Positions 9,386-21,038 of a DNA stretch of 64,000 bases are shown here, piece after piece. The position numbers and the translations under genes were made by a program. Numbering within the stretch: position 1 is the stretch's first letter; each line of letters starts with the position of its first letter. The notes beneath the pieces are model-generated. The model made no database searches and had not been told where the DNA came from. It saw nothing but the letters and a program-made list of their open reading frames with translations. This DNA is from Roseiarcus sp963749715 (GTDB lineage Bacteria; Pseudomonadota; Alphaproteobacteria; Rhizobiales; Beijerinckiaceae), in assembly GCA_963749715.1 (NCBI GenBank), contig CAVVNR010000008.1, positions 496,001 to 560,000 of the forward strand, given 5' to 3'.

Positions 9386-10138
9386 ATGCCCACGGGCCTC
9401 ATCGTCGTCACCGGGGGCTCGCGGGGCATAGGCGCGGCGACCTGCCGGCGTCTCGCCGCGGATGGCTATGCCATCGCCGTCAACTACGCGGCAGACGCGA
9501 AGGCCGCCGAAGCGACTGTCGCTGAGATTGAGAAGTCGGGCGGACGGGCGCGAGCGTTCCAGGCGGATGTCGGCGACCCGGCCGCGCTTCGCGATCTGTT
9601 CGACAAGGCGGCGCAGGCGCTCGGGCCGCTCGCCGGGCTCGTCAACAATGCAGGGATCGGGGGCCGGTTCGCGCGAGTCGACGAGCAGGACGCGGCCGAC
9701 CTGACACGGCTCTTCGCGGTCAATGTGATTGCGACGGTTCTCGCCTGCAAGGAAGCGGTGCTCCGCCTTTCAACCCGACACGGCGGATCGGGCGGCGCGA
9801 TCGTCAACATATCCTCGATCGCGGCGAGGCTCGGCGGCCTCCCCGGGCTCGCGCCCTATGCCGCGACCAAGGGCGCGGTCGAGACCTTCACCAAAGGCCT
9901 CGCCGCCGAGGTCGGCGCGGAGGGAATCCGAGTCAACGCCGTGGCGCCGGGTATGGTCGAAACCGACATGAGCCTGCCGCTCCTGTCCCAAGCCGCCATG
10001 CGCGAGCGGATCGAGGCCACGACCCCGCTGCGCCGCGTCGGCGCGCCCGACGAAATCGCCGAGGCGGTCGCCTGGCTCATTTCGCCCGCGGCCAAGTTTG
10101 TCACCGGGGTCGTGCTGACGGTCTCGGGTGGACGGTAG
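9386..10138 (+). CDS. SDR family NAD(P)-dependent oxidoreductase
   Basis: This is a classical short-chain dehydrogenase/reductase of 250 residues, the standard family length. The cofactor motif TGGSRGIG is at 9-16, NNAG at 87-90, the catalytic Ser at 143/144 in NISS, and the YxxxK pair at Tyr158 and Lys162. The C-terminus resembles FabG and glucose-dehydrogenase-like members (VAPGMVETDMS and the final GVVLTVSGG). The ATG at 9386 follows GGGGAG. It is read in the same direction as the second sulfatase but 127 bases downstream, so coupling is uncertain. The substrate is unknown; sugar, ketone or acyl reduction are all possible. Confidence 0.85.
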   Translation: MPTGLIVVTGGSRGIGAATCRRLAADGYAIAVNYAADAKAAEATVAEIEKSGGRARAFQADVGDPAALRDLFDKAAQALGPLAGLVNNAGIGGRFARVDEQDAADLTRLFAVNVIATVLACKEAVLRLSTRHGGSGGAIVNISSIAARLGGLPGLAPYAATKGAVETFTKGLAAEVGAEGIRVNAVAPGMVETDMSLPLLSQAAMRERIEATTPLRRVGAPDEIAEAVAWLISPAAKFVTGVVLTVSGGR

Positions 10139-10164
10139 CGGGCGCTGCTTCGGTCGTCGCGGAC

Positions 10165-10530
10165 CTACTCTCCCCGCCGCGCCGCCGCGGCCCAGTTCAG
10201 CGCGCCTCGCTCGTCGGCCTCTGCGAACAGCCGGACCGGGACCGGCGAGGCCTCGAAGCCGCTGAGCCGGGCCTCGTCCATCCGTCCCGGGTCGGTGACC
10301 AGCGCGAGCTTGACCAGCGGCTTATGGGCGAGCGAAGCGTTCGCAAGCCCCCGCGCCAACTCGGCGAAATAGCCGTCGAAATCCGGATCGATGACAATAA
10401 CAAGGCCGGTCGCGGCCTCGGATCGGCCCAGCGCCGCCTCGATCGCCGCCTCGACGTCGCGCGCCATGACTGTGCCGCTGGCGCGCAAAGCAAGCGTGTG
10501 CGCGGGCGCGTCCTGCACTCGTTCCAGCAT
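10165..10530 (-). CDS. SpoIIAA-like (STAS-related) small protein
   Basis: This 121-residue cytoplasmic protein has the pattern of the SpoIIAA-like/DUF3478 family. An early strand ends in an ASGTVMARDV loop, a central strand reads LVIVIDPDFDGYF, and a further strand LVKLALVTDP is followed by ARLSGFEASPVPVRLF. Such proteins are of roughly 120 residues and their role is unknown. The start at 10530 has GAGAGGAAACC upstream. It is the last gene on the minus strand after the cytochrome oxidase cluster, about 130 bases beyond the thioesterase gene. The family assignment rests on pattern recall, not a search. Confidence 0.55.
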   Translation of the reverse strand: MLERVQDAPAHTLALRASGTVMARDVEAAIEAALGRSEAATGLVIVIDPDFDGYFAELARGLANASLAHKPLVKLALVTDPGRMDEARLSGFEASPVPVRLFAEADERGALNWAAAARRGE

Positions 10531-10659
10531 CGGCGGTTTCCTCTCCCCGCCGGCGTTTGCGCCGGCAAGCGTTTTCCTCTGCGGCCGTCATAGCAGATTG
10601 GCGGGCGTCCTTGCGAGCCGCGTGGATGAGAGGGCCAGGGGTCGGCTGCGCCCCTCAAC

Positions 10660-11058
10660 TCAGACGGCGCCGAAGCGCTTGGCGAAACTCTGGAGATTGA
10701 CCACGCCGCGGCGATGCGTCCCGTCGCCGATCACGCGCGCCCCGTCATGCGCTTCGACCGCGAGCAGAATGCTGCGGCCGGAAACCTCGATGACCCGCGC
10801 GGTCGCCACGACCGTGCGCCCCATCGGCGTTGGCGCGAGATGGCGGACATTGACTTCGCTGCCGACGGTCGCCCATCCCGGCGGGAGATGCGCCTTGACC
10901 GCTTCGCCCGAGGCGATCTCCATCGCCAGGATCATCATCGGGGTGGCAAAGACGAACGGCATGCCGTCGACATGCGCGCCGACGGTCAGCTCGCGGGAGA
11001 CGACCACCTCGTGGCGGCCGGTCATGCCGACCCGAACGTTCTCGAGCGGCTCGGTCAT
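10660..11058 (-). CDS. hotdog-fold thioesterase, FlK-like
   Basis: The 132-residue product (start ATG 11058) shows the single-domain hotdog thioesterase pattern. It includes VGAHVDGMPFVFATPMM near residue 26, an MEIAS helix, a GSEVNVRHLAP strand and repeated beta strands ending in RRGVVNLQSFAKR. The overall order resembles fluoroacetyl-CoA thioesterase-like proteins, which in most bacteria hydrolyse unidentified acyl-CoAs. It starts 49 bases after the stop of ctaE and may be co-transcribed with the oxidase genes. The true substrate is unknown. A longer in-frame reading upstream is antisense shadow and is rejected. Confidence 0.7.
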   Translation of the reverse strand: MTEPLENVRVGMTGRHEVVVSRELTVGAHVDGMPFVFATPMMILAMEIASGEAVKAHLPPGWATVGSEVNVRHLAPTPMGRTVVATARVIEVSGRSILLAVEAHDGARVIGDGTHRRGVVNLQSFAKRFGAV

Positions 11059-11107
11059 CGCGGGCCCGGTCGCCGAAGGCAGGCCGTCCGATTCCGGTCG
11101 CCCGGCC

Positions 11108-11977
11108 CTACCCCGTCGCCCCTTCGATCGTCGCGCCCCACGAGCCCCAGATGTAGATGCAGCTGAACAGGAACAGCCAGACGACATCGACGAAATGCCA
11201 ATACCAGGCGGCGAACTGGAACCCGACATGATGCCGCGGCGTGAATTGGCCGGCCCAGGCGCGGGCCAGACACACGAACAGGAAAATGACGCCGATGATG
11301 ACATGCGCGCCGTGAAAACCGGTGGCCATGAAGAATGTCGCGCCATAGATCGAATTCTTGAAGCTGAACGGCGCGTGGATATATTCGTACGCCTGGGTGA
11401 AGACGAACAGAACGCCGAGGGCGATGCCGAGCGCGAGGAAATTCTTGAATTTCTGGCGATCGCCTTCGCGCAGCTGGTCGTGGGCGACGTTCACCGCCGC
11501 GCTCGAGGTCAAGAGCACAAACGTGTTCATGAGCGGCAACGCGAGCGGGTTGATCACCTCCGTACCCTTCGGCGGCCAGATCCCCCCGGTGAAGTCGAGC
11601 CGGCCGTAGAGCTGGGGATCCGTGGGACTCAATGCTGACCAGAAGAACGCCCAGAACCAGGCGACGAAGAACATCACCTCGGAGGCGATGAACAGGAGCA
11701 TGCCAACGGTCAGGCCATAGCGCACGAGCACATTGTGGTAGCCGCCCTGCGCCTCCAGGACGACGTCCCGCCACCAACCAGCCATGGTGAACAGGATGCC
11801 GGCGATCCCGATGGTCAAGATTCCGGAACCCACCCGCGCTCCCGCGATCGAGAGGTCATGCATATAGAAGATGAGGCCGAACGCCGAGAGAAACGCGAAT
11901 CCCGCGCCGACGATCGGCCAGCCGCTCGGTTCGACGAGATGAAAACCCGCCCGGTCCGGAATCGCCGCGTGGGTCAT
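11108..11977 (-). CDS. ctaE: cytochrome c oxidase subunit III
   Basis: This is subunit III of the aa3-type terminal oxidase in the inner membrane. The 289-residue protein has seven hydrophobic helices and the hallmark segments SEVMFFVAWFWAFF, the TGFHGAHVIIG helix, and a C-terminal WYWHFVDVVWLFLF. The length matches alphaproteobacterial CtaE. It starts at ATG 11977, preceded by GGGAGAAGGCA, 20 bases after the end of ctaG. It is the fourth gene of the ctaC-ctaD-ctaG-ctaE cluster. The frame is intact. Confidence 0.96.
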   Translation of the reverse strand: MTHAAIPDRAGFHLVEPSGWPIVGAGFAFLSAFGLIFYMHDLSIAGARVGSGILTIGIAGILFTMAGWWRDVVLEAQGGYHNVLVRYGLTVGMLLFIASEVMFFVAWFWAFFWSALSPTDPQLYGRLDFTGGIWPPKGTEVINPLALPLMNTFVLLTSSAAVNVAHDQLREGDRQKFKNFLALGIALGVLFVFTQAYEYIHAPFSFKNSIYGATFFMATGFHGAHVIIGVIFLFVCLARAWAGQFTPRHHVGFQFAAWYWHFVDVVWLFLFSCIYIWGSWGATIEGATG

Positions 11978-11996
11978 TGCCTTCTCCCGTTGATAG

Positions 11997-12621
11997 TCAT
12001 CCCGCCGACCCCGAGCGATCGGCCGAGCGCGCCGGCGCGGGTTTCTCGGACGGCAGGGCGAATAGCGTGTACGACAACGTGATCGAATCGACCCTCGCCA
12101 TCGATGTGTCGGTCTCGAGCTTCGGATCGAGGAAGAACACCACCGGCCATTCGGCGCTCTCGTGCGGGCCGAGGCGCTGCTCGGTGAAGCAGAAGCACGA
12201 AATCTTGTCGAACCATTCGCCGGAAACTTCAGGCGACACGTTGAAGGTGGCGCGGGCGACGGCCGGCGCGTCGCTGAGGTTGCGGACACGGAAATAGACA
12301 GTGGCGGTCTGGCCGGTGCGCAGGCGGATCGAGTTCGATCTCCGGCGCGAAGCTCCAGTCAAGGCCCGGCGCGACGTTGGCGTCGAAGCCCACCCTCAGA
12401 ATCCGGCGCCCTTCCGCGTCCATGTTCGCGTCGACGCGCTGCGGCGTGCCCTCATAGCCGGTCGCGCGGCAGAAAGCGGAGTAGAACGGCGCCGCGGCGT
12501 AGGTAAGGCCGATCATGGAAACCGCGACGGCCGCGGCGCCCAGCCCCATCAGCCGATTGTTGCGGGCCGCGCGACCCCCGACCGACACGGTGGCGCCGTC
12601 ATGATCGCTGGACGCGTTCAC
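11997..12621 (-). CDS. ctaG: cytochrome c oxidase assembly protein CtaG (Cox11), with one frameshift
   Basis: CtaG delivers copper to the CuB site of subunit I. The GTG start at 12621 overlaps the ctaD stop by four bases. An N-terminal membrane anchor (LMGLGAAAVAVSMIGLTY) is followed by the family motif PFYSAFCRATGYEGTPQ. The reading frame breaks at 12334-12335 after WSFAPEI and resumes one frame over as SIRLRTGQTATVYFRV, then the copper-binding CFCF motif in KISCFCFTEQ and VVFFLDP. Removing one base from TT in the plus-strand motif CGAGTTCGA restores one frame. Aerobic growth should need this gene, so a sequencing insertion is the better reading. The family identification is firm. Confidence 0.9.
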
Positions 12622-14333
12622 GCCGGACTCCCGTGCCCCGCGATCGCCGGCGCGTGCGTGTCCTCATCGCCGAAAATGTGCGGCGGCGTCTCGAACGTGT
12701 GGAACGGCGCCGGCGACGGCACGGTCCATTCAAGCGTGGTCGCTCCAGGTCCCCACGGATTGGCGGGGGCGGCGCGCTTGGCCGCGAACGCTTCGTAGAT
12801 CAGATAGACGAATATCAGCGTGCCGGCGCCCGAGATGAAGGCGCCGATTGAAGAGACGAAATTCCACGTTGCATAGGCGTCCGTATAGTCGACAACGCGG
12901 CGCGGCATTCCCTGAAAGCCCAGGAAGTGCTGGGGAAAGAAGGTGAGGTTGATGCCGACGAAGGATACCCAGAAGTGCCATTTCGCCAGCTTCTCGTCAT
13001 AGAGATAGCCGGTCATCTTCGGGAACCAGTAGTAGAAGCCGGCGAAGATCGAAAACACCGCGCCGAGCGACATCACGTAATGGAAATGCGCAACGACGTA
13101 GTAGGTGTCGTGCAGATATCGCGTGACCGCGGCGTTGGCGAGCACCACGCCGGTGACGCCCCCGACGGTGAAGACGAAGACGAAACCGATCGCCCACAGC
13201 ATTGGGGGCCGGAGCGCAATCGAGCCGCCCCACATCGTCGCCAGCCAGGAAAACACCTTAACGCCGGTCGGCACGGCGATCACCATGGTGGCGAAAACGA
13301 AATAGCGCTGGGCGTTGAGCGACATGCCGGTGGTGAACATGTGATGCGCCCAGACGACAAATCCGAGAAGGCCGATCGCCAGCATCGCGTAGACCATGCC
13401 GACATAACCGAAGATCGGCTTTTTCGAGAACGTCGCCACGACCTGGCTGATGATGCCGAACCCCGGGATGATGAGGATATAGACCTCGGGATGGCCGAAG
13501 AACCAAAACAGGTGCTGAAACAGGATCGGGTCGCCGCCGCCCGCGGGATCGAAGAACGTGGTGTGGAAATTGCGGTCCGTCAGCAGCATGGTCAGCGCGC
13601 CCGCCAACACCGGCAGCGCCAGCAGAAGCAGGAAAGCGGTTATCAGCACCGACCACGGGAACAATGGCATGCGAAACATCGTCATGCCCGGCGCTCGCAT
13701 GTTGAAGATCGTGGCGATGAAATTGATCGAACCGATGATCGACGAGGCGCCGGCCAGGTGCATCGACAAGATCACAAAATCGGCCGACGGGCCGGGCGTC
13801 CCCACCGTGCTCGACATCGGCGGATAGAGAACCCAGCCGCCGCCGAATCCCCTCATGCCGGGCGAGCCTTCCGCGAACAGCGAACACATGAGAAGCACGA
13901 ACGACGCCGCCAGAAGCCAGAACGACAGATTGTTGAGCCTGGGAAACGCCATGTCCGGCGCGCCGATCAGGAGCGGCACCATCCAGTTGCCGAACCCGCC
14001 CATCATCGCCGGCATGACCATGAAGAAGATCATGATGATGGCGTGGCTGCTAAAAAACACATTGTACATGTTCTTGGCGGCGTCGATCGAGCCGTCGCCG
14101 CTCATGATCGCCGAAATCAGCGGGAACACGTGCATTCCCGGCTCCATCAACTCGGCGCGGATGATGATCGACAGCGTCGTGCCGATCAGGCCGGCAAAGA
14201 TGGCGAAACCGAGATAGAGGGTCCCGATGTCCTTATGGTTGGTGGAATAGAGAAACCGCCGCCATCCGGTCGGGTGGCCGTGCTCGTGATGAGCATCGAC
14301 GTCGTGGTGGGAGAGGTCGGTGACGGACGCCAT
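12618..14333 (-). CDS. ctaD: cytochrome c oxidase subunit I
   Basis: This is the catalytic heme-copper subunit of the aa3 oxidase, 571 residues with twelve predicted membrane helices. Diagnostic motifs are visible: WFFGHPEVYILIIPGFG with the CuB histidine and the cross-linked Tyr, the HH pair of CuB in WAHHMFTTG, and the heme ligands in HDTYYVVAHFHYV. It reads from ATG 14333. It is preceded by ctaC with a 48-base gap and overlaps ctaG. No ctaB (heme O synthase) lies between ctaD and ctaG, where many alphaproteobacteria carry it. Confidence 0.97.
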   Translation of the reverse strand: MASVTDLSHHDVDAHHEHGHPTGWRRFLYSTNHKDIGTLYLGFAIFAGLIGTTLSIIIRAELMEPGMHVFPLISAIMSGDGSIDAAKNMYNVFFSSHAIIMIFFMVMPAMMGGFGNWMVPLLIGAPDMAFPRLNNLSFWLLAASFVLLMCSLFAEGSPGMRGFGGGWVLYPPMSSTVGTPGPSADFVILSMHLAGASSIIGSINFIATIFNMRAPGMTMFRMPLFPWSVLITAFLLLLALPVLAGALTMLLTDRNFHTTFFDPAGGGDPILFQHLFWFFGHPEVYILIIPGFGIISQVVATFSKKPIFGYVGMVYAMLAIGLLGFVVWAHHMFTTGMSLNAQRYFVFATMVIAVPTGVKVFSWLATMWGGSIALRPPMLWAIGFVFVFTVGGVTGVVLANAAVTRYLHDTYYVVAHFHYVMSLGAVFSIFAGFYYWFPKMTGYLYDEKLAKWHFWVSFVGINLTFFPQHFLGFQGMPRRVVDYTDAYATWNFVSSIGAFISGAGTLIFVYLIYEAFAAKRAAPANPWGPGATTLEWTVPSPAPFHTFETPPHIFGDEDTHAPAIAGHGSPA

Positions 14334-14381
14334 TCTTAACGACTCCGATGCTTCGTGATCGCCGGCCGATGACCGCGCCGA

Positions 14382-15233
14382 TCAGGGATTGACGAGCGGC
14401 CCCGCCGCGAGATGGACGCGCTCCGAGGACGCGAACTGCTTCTTGGCCCCGACCAGCCAGGCTTCGTAATCCGGCTGGCTCATCACGCGGACATTGATGG
14501 GCATGAAAGCGTGGTCAATGCCGCAAATGTTCGAGCACTGCCCGTAATAGATGCCCTCGCGCTCCGCTTTGAACCAGTATTTGTTGAGCCGCCCTGGGAT
14601 GGCGTCGATCTTCACGCCGAACGACGGCACCGAGTACGAGTGAATGACATCCTGGGAGACCACGTCGAGTTCGATCACTTTCCCGATGGGAACGACCATT
14701 TCGTGATCGGCCGTGATGATCCGCGGCTCGCCGGGCTTCAGATCCTTGTCCTCGACATAGAGCGAGTCGAACGAGAAGCCACCCTCCGATTTCGGATAGC
14801 CGTAGTTCCAATGCCACTGCGAAGCGGTGACCTTAAGCGTGAGGTCGGGCGTGGGAATGATCAGCTGATTGGCCAGCAGCCGGAACGAGGGGACCGCTAT
14901 GACCACCAGAACGAGCGCCGGCGTGACCGTCCACGCGATTTCGAGCAGGCCGTTATGCGTCCGCCGCGACGGTACGGGATTGGCGTTCTCGTTGAAGCGG
15001 GAGACGATGTAGGCGATGAGCCCCAGCACAAACAGGGAAATGCCGACCGTGACCGGCAGCAGGATCCAGTTGTGCAGCCAGACGATATCGTCCCCGTTGC
15101 CGGTCACGGTCGGCAGAAAGCCGATCTCGCCGGGTTTCGGGCCGCCAAAGACCTGAGCCTCCGCCCTTGGCGCGACGAGCAAACCCGCGAGCGCCGCGAG
15201 GCCCGCCCTGATCGCATTTAAGCTCGCACGCAT
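14382..15233 (-). CDS. ctaC: cytochrome c oxidase subunit II
   Basis: Subunit II takes electrons from cytochrome c through its CuA centre. The chosen start is ATG 15233, behind GAGAAAAGGGCGG, giving 283 residues. A signal peptide (residues 1-27, ending APRAEAQ) is followed by two membrane helices at about 55-75 and 100-120. The periplasmic cupredoxin domain has QWHWNYGYP, and the CuA motif CSNICGIDHAFM with all ligands in place. A much longer in-frame reading upstream is not supported. It is the first gene of the oxidase cluster; a 277-base divergent promoter region separates it from the coiled-coil gene at 15511. Confidence 0.96.
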   Translation of the reverse strand: MRASLNAIRAGLAALAGLLVAPRAEAQVFGGPKPGEIGFLPTVTGNGDDIVWLHNWILLPVTVGISLFVLGLIAYIVSRFNENANPVPSRRTHNGLLEIAWTVTPALVLVVIAVPSFRLLANQLIIPTPDLTLKVTASQWHWNYGYPKSEGGFSFDSLYVEDKDLKPGEPRIITADHEMVVPIGKVIELDVVSQDVIHSYSVPSFGVKIDAIPGRLNKYWFKAEREGIYYGQCSNICGIDHAFMPINVRVMSQPDYEAWLVGAKKQFASSERVHLAAGPLVNP

Positions 15234-15510
15234 ACCGCCCTTTTCTCCATTAACCGACAGCACGCGCGCGAAAGGCGCGCGGCCGTTCGCGCCCCGCTTC
15301 GAATCCGCCGCGCCGGGACAATAGACAGCGCGGCGAGACGTTGACAAATGAAAAATTCTCCTCGGCGGGTTCCGTCGCAAAGTCGACGGGCAGCTTTTTG
15401 GCGGCGGCGGCAATTTTGTGCTTGGCGGACCGCCTCGGCGCCCGCAATATGGCAAGGAGCCTCCTAGGCTTAGCCCGTCGCGCTCGACCCGGCGTTCATA
15501 GGACCGCGTC

Positions 15511-16239
15511 ATGGAAGATGTGAGGAGCGAGTCGTCGCGCCGGCCGGTTTCGCTCGCGCTGACCGGCGTGGCGGCGACCGGCTGGCTGGTCGCCGCGGCC
15601 GTGTGGTGGCTGTCGTCGCAGACCCAGTCCGCGTTGAATGACTCGCTCACCGCCGCCGAGCGGGCGCGCGAGTCCCTGGCCTCGGACTTGCAGAACCTGC
15701 AAAAGACCTCCGGAACCGCCGCCGACCTGAAAAAGCAGGCGTCCGACGCCGAGAAAGCCCTGTCCGACGCTACAGCCGCAAGAGCGTCGGCGCAAAACGA
15801 ACTGGCCGATCTGACCAAGCAGATCAGCGACGCAAAACTCGCCATTTCCGGCGCCCAAGAGGAGGCTAGCGCCAAGACGCGCGACCTTCTGGCCGTCGAC
15901 GCTAGGCTCAAGGACGAAAGCGACCACGTCGCGGCGACGCAGAGCCAGGACCAGGCCCTCACAGCCGAGCAATCCCGCTTGCAGGGCGAGGTCGAGGGTG
16001 CGCGCAGGGCTCTCACCGAGGCTCAGACCGCGACTGCCGCCGCGCAAAAGGAGTTTCAGTCCCTCCAGGGCCAGATCAACGCGGCGGCTGCCGAACTCAA
16101 CGCGATTTCAAGCCCAAATTCGCGCCGCAAAGTCCGATCCGAATTCGACGCAACCGAGCCCGAACCCCTGATGGGCCAACGCGACGTCGGCGCGTCATGC
16201 GCCCGCGGGAGATTGTGCGCCTCGGGGCCCCGTGTTTAA
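15511..16239 (+). CDS. membrane-anchored coiled-coil protein of unknown function
   Basis: The 242-residue protein has a short cytoplasmic N-terminus, one membrane helix at about residues 16-36 (LTGVAATGWLVAAAVWW), and then a long Ala/Gln/Asp/Glu-rich coiled coil from about 40 to 205 with regular heptads and almost no aromatic residues. The last about 35 residues are unlike the rest and rich in Arg, Ser and Pro. The topology suggests a periplasmic coiled-coil spacer or scaffold. It is divergent from ctaC and ends 62 bases before glgP. No family was recognised. The frame shows normal codon bias through the coiled coil; the tail after about 16110 may reflect a late frame change. Confidence 0.6.
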   Translation: MEDVRSESSRRPVSLALTGVAATGWLVAAAVWWLSSQTQSALNDSLTAAERARESLASDLQNLQKTSGTAADLKKQASDAEKALSDATAARASAQNELADLTKQISDAKLAISGAQEEASAKTRDLLAVDARLKDESDHVAATQSQDQALTAEQSRLQGEVEGARRALTEAQTATAAAQKEFQSLQGQINAAAAELNAISSPNSRRKVRSEFDATEPEPLMGQRDVGASCARGRLCASGPRV

Positions 16240-16301
16240 ACACCGAACGGGCCCACGGGTTTTGGCGGCCGCGCCGGGGACGGCGCAACACGGGAGGCTT
16301 C

Positions 16302-18788
<2,487 letters not shown>

Positions 18789-18821
18789 TCGAAGGGCCTA
18801 ACGGTGGTCAGGGAGGACTGA

Positions 18822-21038
18822 ATGGGGGAGGAGTGGAGAGCGCGGGATGAAAGTCTCGAGGCCATCGCGGCCGCCCGCGAATCCGACCCTTTCGCCGTGC
18901 TCGGGCCGCATCGGACCGCCGCGGGATGGGTCGTCCGGGTGTTCGCGCCCGAGGCGATCTCCGTCCGCGCGCTCGCCCGCGACGGCGGGCGCCTGGCCGA
19001 TTTGCCGCGCCGCAAGGACGATTTTTTCGAGGCGCTGATTCCCTCGGCGAAGGAGCGGCCGGCCTACCGGGTTGAAGTCGAGACGGCGCGCGGCGCCTAT
19101 TCGTACATCGACCCTTACGCGTTCGGGCCGGCGCTGGGCCCGCTCGACGATTATCTTCTCCACGAAGGCACGCATCGCCAGCTCTACCGCCGGCTCGGCG
19201 CCCAACTCATCAACCACGAGGGCGTCGACGGCGTGCTGTTTGCGGTCTGGGCGCCAAACGCGTCGCGGGTGTCCGTCGTCGGCTCCTTCAACCAGTGGGA
19301 CGGCCGTCGCTGCCAGATGCGCCGGCGCTTCGATAGCGGCCTGTGGGAGATCTTCGTCCCCGAATTGGCGGTCGGCGCGATCTACAAGTTCGAGCTTGTT
19401 GGTCCGAACGGAGCGCTGTTGCCGCTCAAGGCCGATCCGTTCGGCTTCGAGGCCGAGTTCAGGCCGCTAACCGCCTCCATCGTCGCCCACAGCGACGATT
19501 TCTCCTGGACCGACGGCGAATACATGGCCAAACGCGGCCAGGGCGAGCCGCGGCGCAAGCCGATGTCGATCTACGAGGTCCATCTTGGGTCGTGGCGGCG
19601 CGGAGAAGGCGGACGGTTTCTCACCTACGACGAGCTCGCCGACGAGCTCATCCCCTACACCGTTGGAATGGGCTACACCCATCTCGAGCTTCTGCCGATC
19701 AGCGAACATCCGCTCGATGAATCCTGGGGATACCAGCCGGTCGGCCTGTTTGCGCCGACCCGCCGCTTCGGCGAGCCGGCGGGATTCGCCCGCTTCGTCG
19801 ATCGCGCGCATGGCGCGGGCCTCGGCGTGATCCTCGACTGGGTCCCGGCGCATTTTCCCACCGACGCTCAGGGCCTCGCGCATTTCGACGGCACCGCGCT
19901 TTACGAGCACGCCGATCCACGCAAGGGCTTTCATCCCGACTGGAACACCGCGATCTACAATTTCGGCCGCCTCGAGGTCGCGAACTTTCTCTACTGCAAC
20001 GCGCTCTACTGGGTCGACCGGTTCCACGTCGATGGTCTGCGGGTCGACGCCGTCGCCTCGATGCTCTACCTCGACTATTCCCGCCGCGAAGGCGAATGGT
20101 TGCCCAACGCCGACGGCAGCAGGGAAAACCGCGAGGCGATCGCCTTCCTCCGGCGCGCCAACGAACTCGTGTACGGCGGCTTTCCGGGCGCGGTGACCAT
20201 CGCCGAGGAATTGACCGCCTTTCCCGGCGTCTCCCGGCCGACCGACAACGGCGGCCTCGGCTTCGGCTTCAAGTGGAACATGGGCTGGATGCACGACACG
20301 CTCGACTATATGTCGAGCGACCCGATCTATCGCCGCTGGAGCCACGACAGACTGACCTTCGGTCTTCTCTACGCCTTCAGCGAGAACTTCGTGCTGCCGA
20401 TTTCGCACGACGAGGTCGTGCACGGCAAAGGCTCGGTCATCGGCAAGATGCCCGGCGACGAATGGCGCCGCTTCGCCAATGCGCGCGCCTTCTACGGCTT
20501 CATGTGGGGCCATCCCGGCAAGAAGCTCCTGTTCATGGGCCAGGAGTTTGGACAGACGAGCGAGTGGAACGCGTCGGAATCGCTGCCCTGGTGGCTGCTC
20601 GAACATTGGCCGCACCAGGGCGTGCAGGCGCTGATCCGCGACCTCAATCGGCTCTATCGCGAGACGCCGGCCCTATACGCGCGCGACTGCGAGCCTGAGG
20701 GCTTCCGCTGGATCGTGGTCAACGACGATACCCAGTCGGTGCTGGCCTTTCTCAGGCGCGGCGCGGCGAGCGATCCCCCGGTCGCCGTCGTCTGCAACTT
20801 TACGCCGGAGCCGCGCGTTGGCTATGGTATTGGCCTGCCCTTTGAGGGTTTCTGGCGCGAGGCGCTCAACACCGACGCCGGCGCCTATGGCGGCTCCAAC
20901 ATGGGCAATCTTGGCGGCGTCACGGCTGAGCGGCGCCCCTCGCACGGCTTCCCCGCCTCGGCGACCTTGACCTTGCCGCCGCTGGCGACGCTGTTCCTCG
21001 TTTTCAGCCCGCCTGTCGCTGAAGGAGCGGCGTCATGA
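18822..21038 (+). CDS. glgB: 1,4-alpha-glucan branching enzyme
   Basis: GlgB makes alpha-1,6 branches in glycogen. It has 738 residues, typical for the full-length GH13_9 type. An N-terminal beta-sandwich precedes the CBM48 part (VWAPNASRVSVVGSFNQWDG, about 140-160). The GH13 barrel carries the nucleophile Asp409 in DGLRVDAVAS, the acid Glu462 in IAEELTAFP and Asp530 in SHDEVVHGKGS. The ATG at 18822 follows GGGAGGACTGA. Its stop overlaps the glgC start by four bases (ATGA), indicating coupled translation. Confidence 0.96.
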   Translation: MGEEWRARDESLEAIAAARESDPFAVLGPHRTAAGWVVRVFAPEAISVRALARDGGRLADLPRRKDDFFEALIPSAKERPAYRVEVETARGAYSYIDPYAFGPALGPLDDYLLHEGTHRQLYRRLGAQLINHEGVDGVLFAVWAPNASRVSVVGSFNQWDGRRCQMRRRFDSGLWEIFVPELAVGAIYKFELVGPNGALLPLKADPFGFEAEFRPLTASIVAHSDDFSWTDGEYMAKRGQGEPRRKPMSIYEVHLGSWRRGEGGRFLTYDELADELIPYTVGMGYTHLELLPISEHPLDESWGYQPVGLFAPTRRFGEPAGFARFVDRAHGAGLGVILDWVPAHFPTDAQGLAHFDGTALYEHADPRKGFHPDWNTAIYNFGRLEVANFLYCNALYWVDRFHVDGLRVDAVASMLYLDYSRREGEWLPNADGSRENREAIAFLRRANELVYGGFPGAVTIAEELTAFPGVSRPTDNGGLGFGFKWNMGWMHDTLDYMSSDPIYRRWSHDRLTFGLLYAFSENFVLPISHDEVVHGKGSVIGKMPGDEWRRFANARAFYGFMWGHPGKKLLFMGQEFGQTSEWNASESLPWWLLEHWPHQGVQALIRDLNRLYRETPALYARDCEPEGFRWIVVNDDTQSVLAFLRRGAASDPPVAVVCNFTPEPRVGYGIGLPFEGFWREALNTDAGAYGGSNMGNLGGVTAERRPSHGFPASATLTLPPLATLFLVFSPPVAEGAAS

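Noticed and set aside
14382..16016. Extended ctaC reading of 544 codons
   Set aside because: The extra N-terminus runs antisense through the coiled-coil gene and would bury the signal peptide; the ATG at 15233 has a strong ribosome site.
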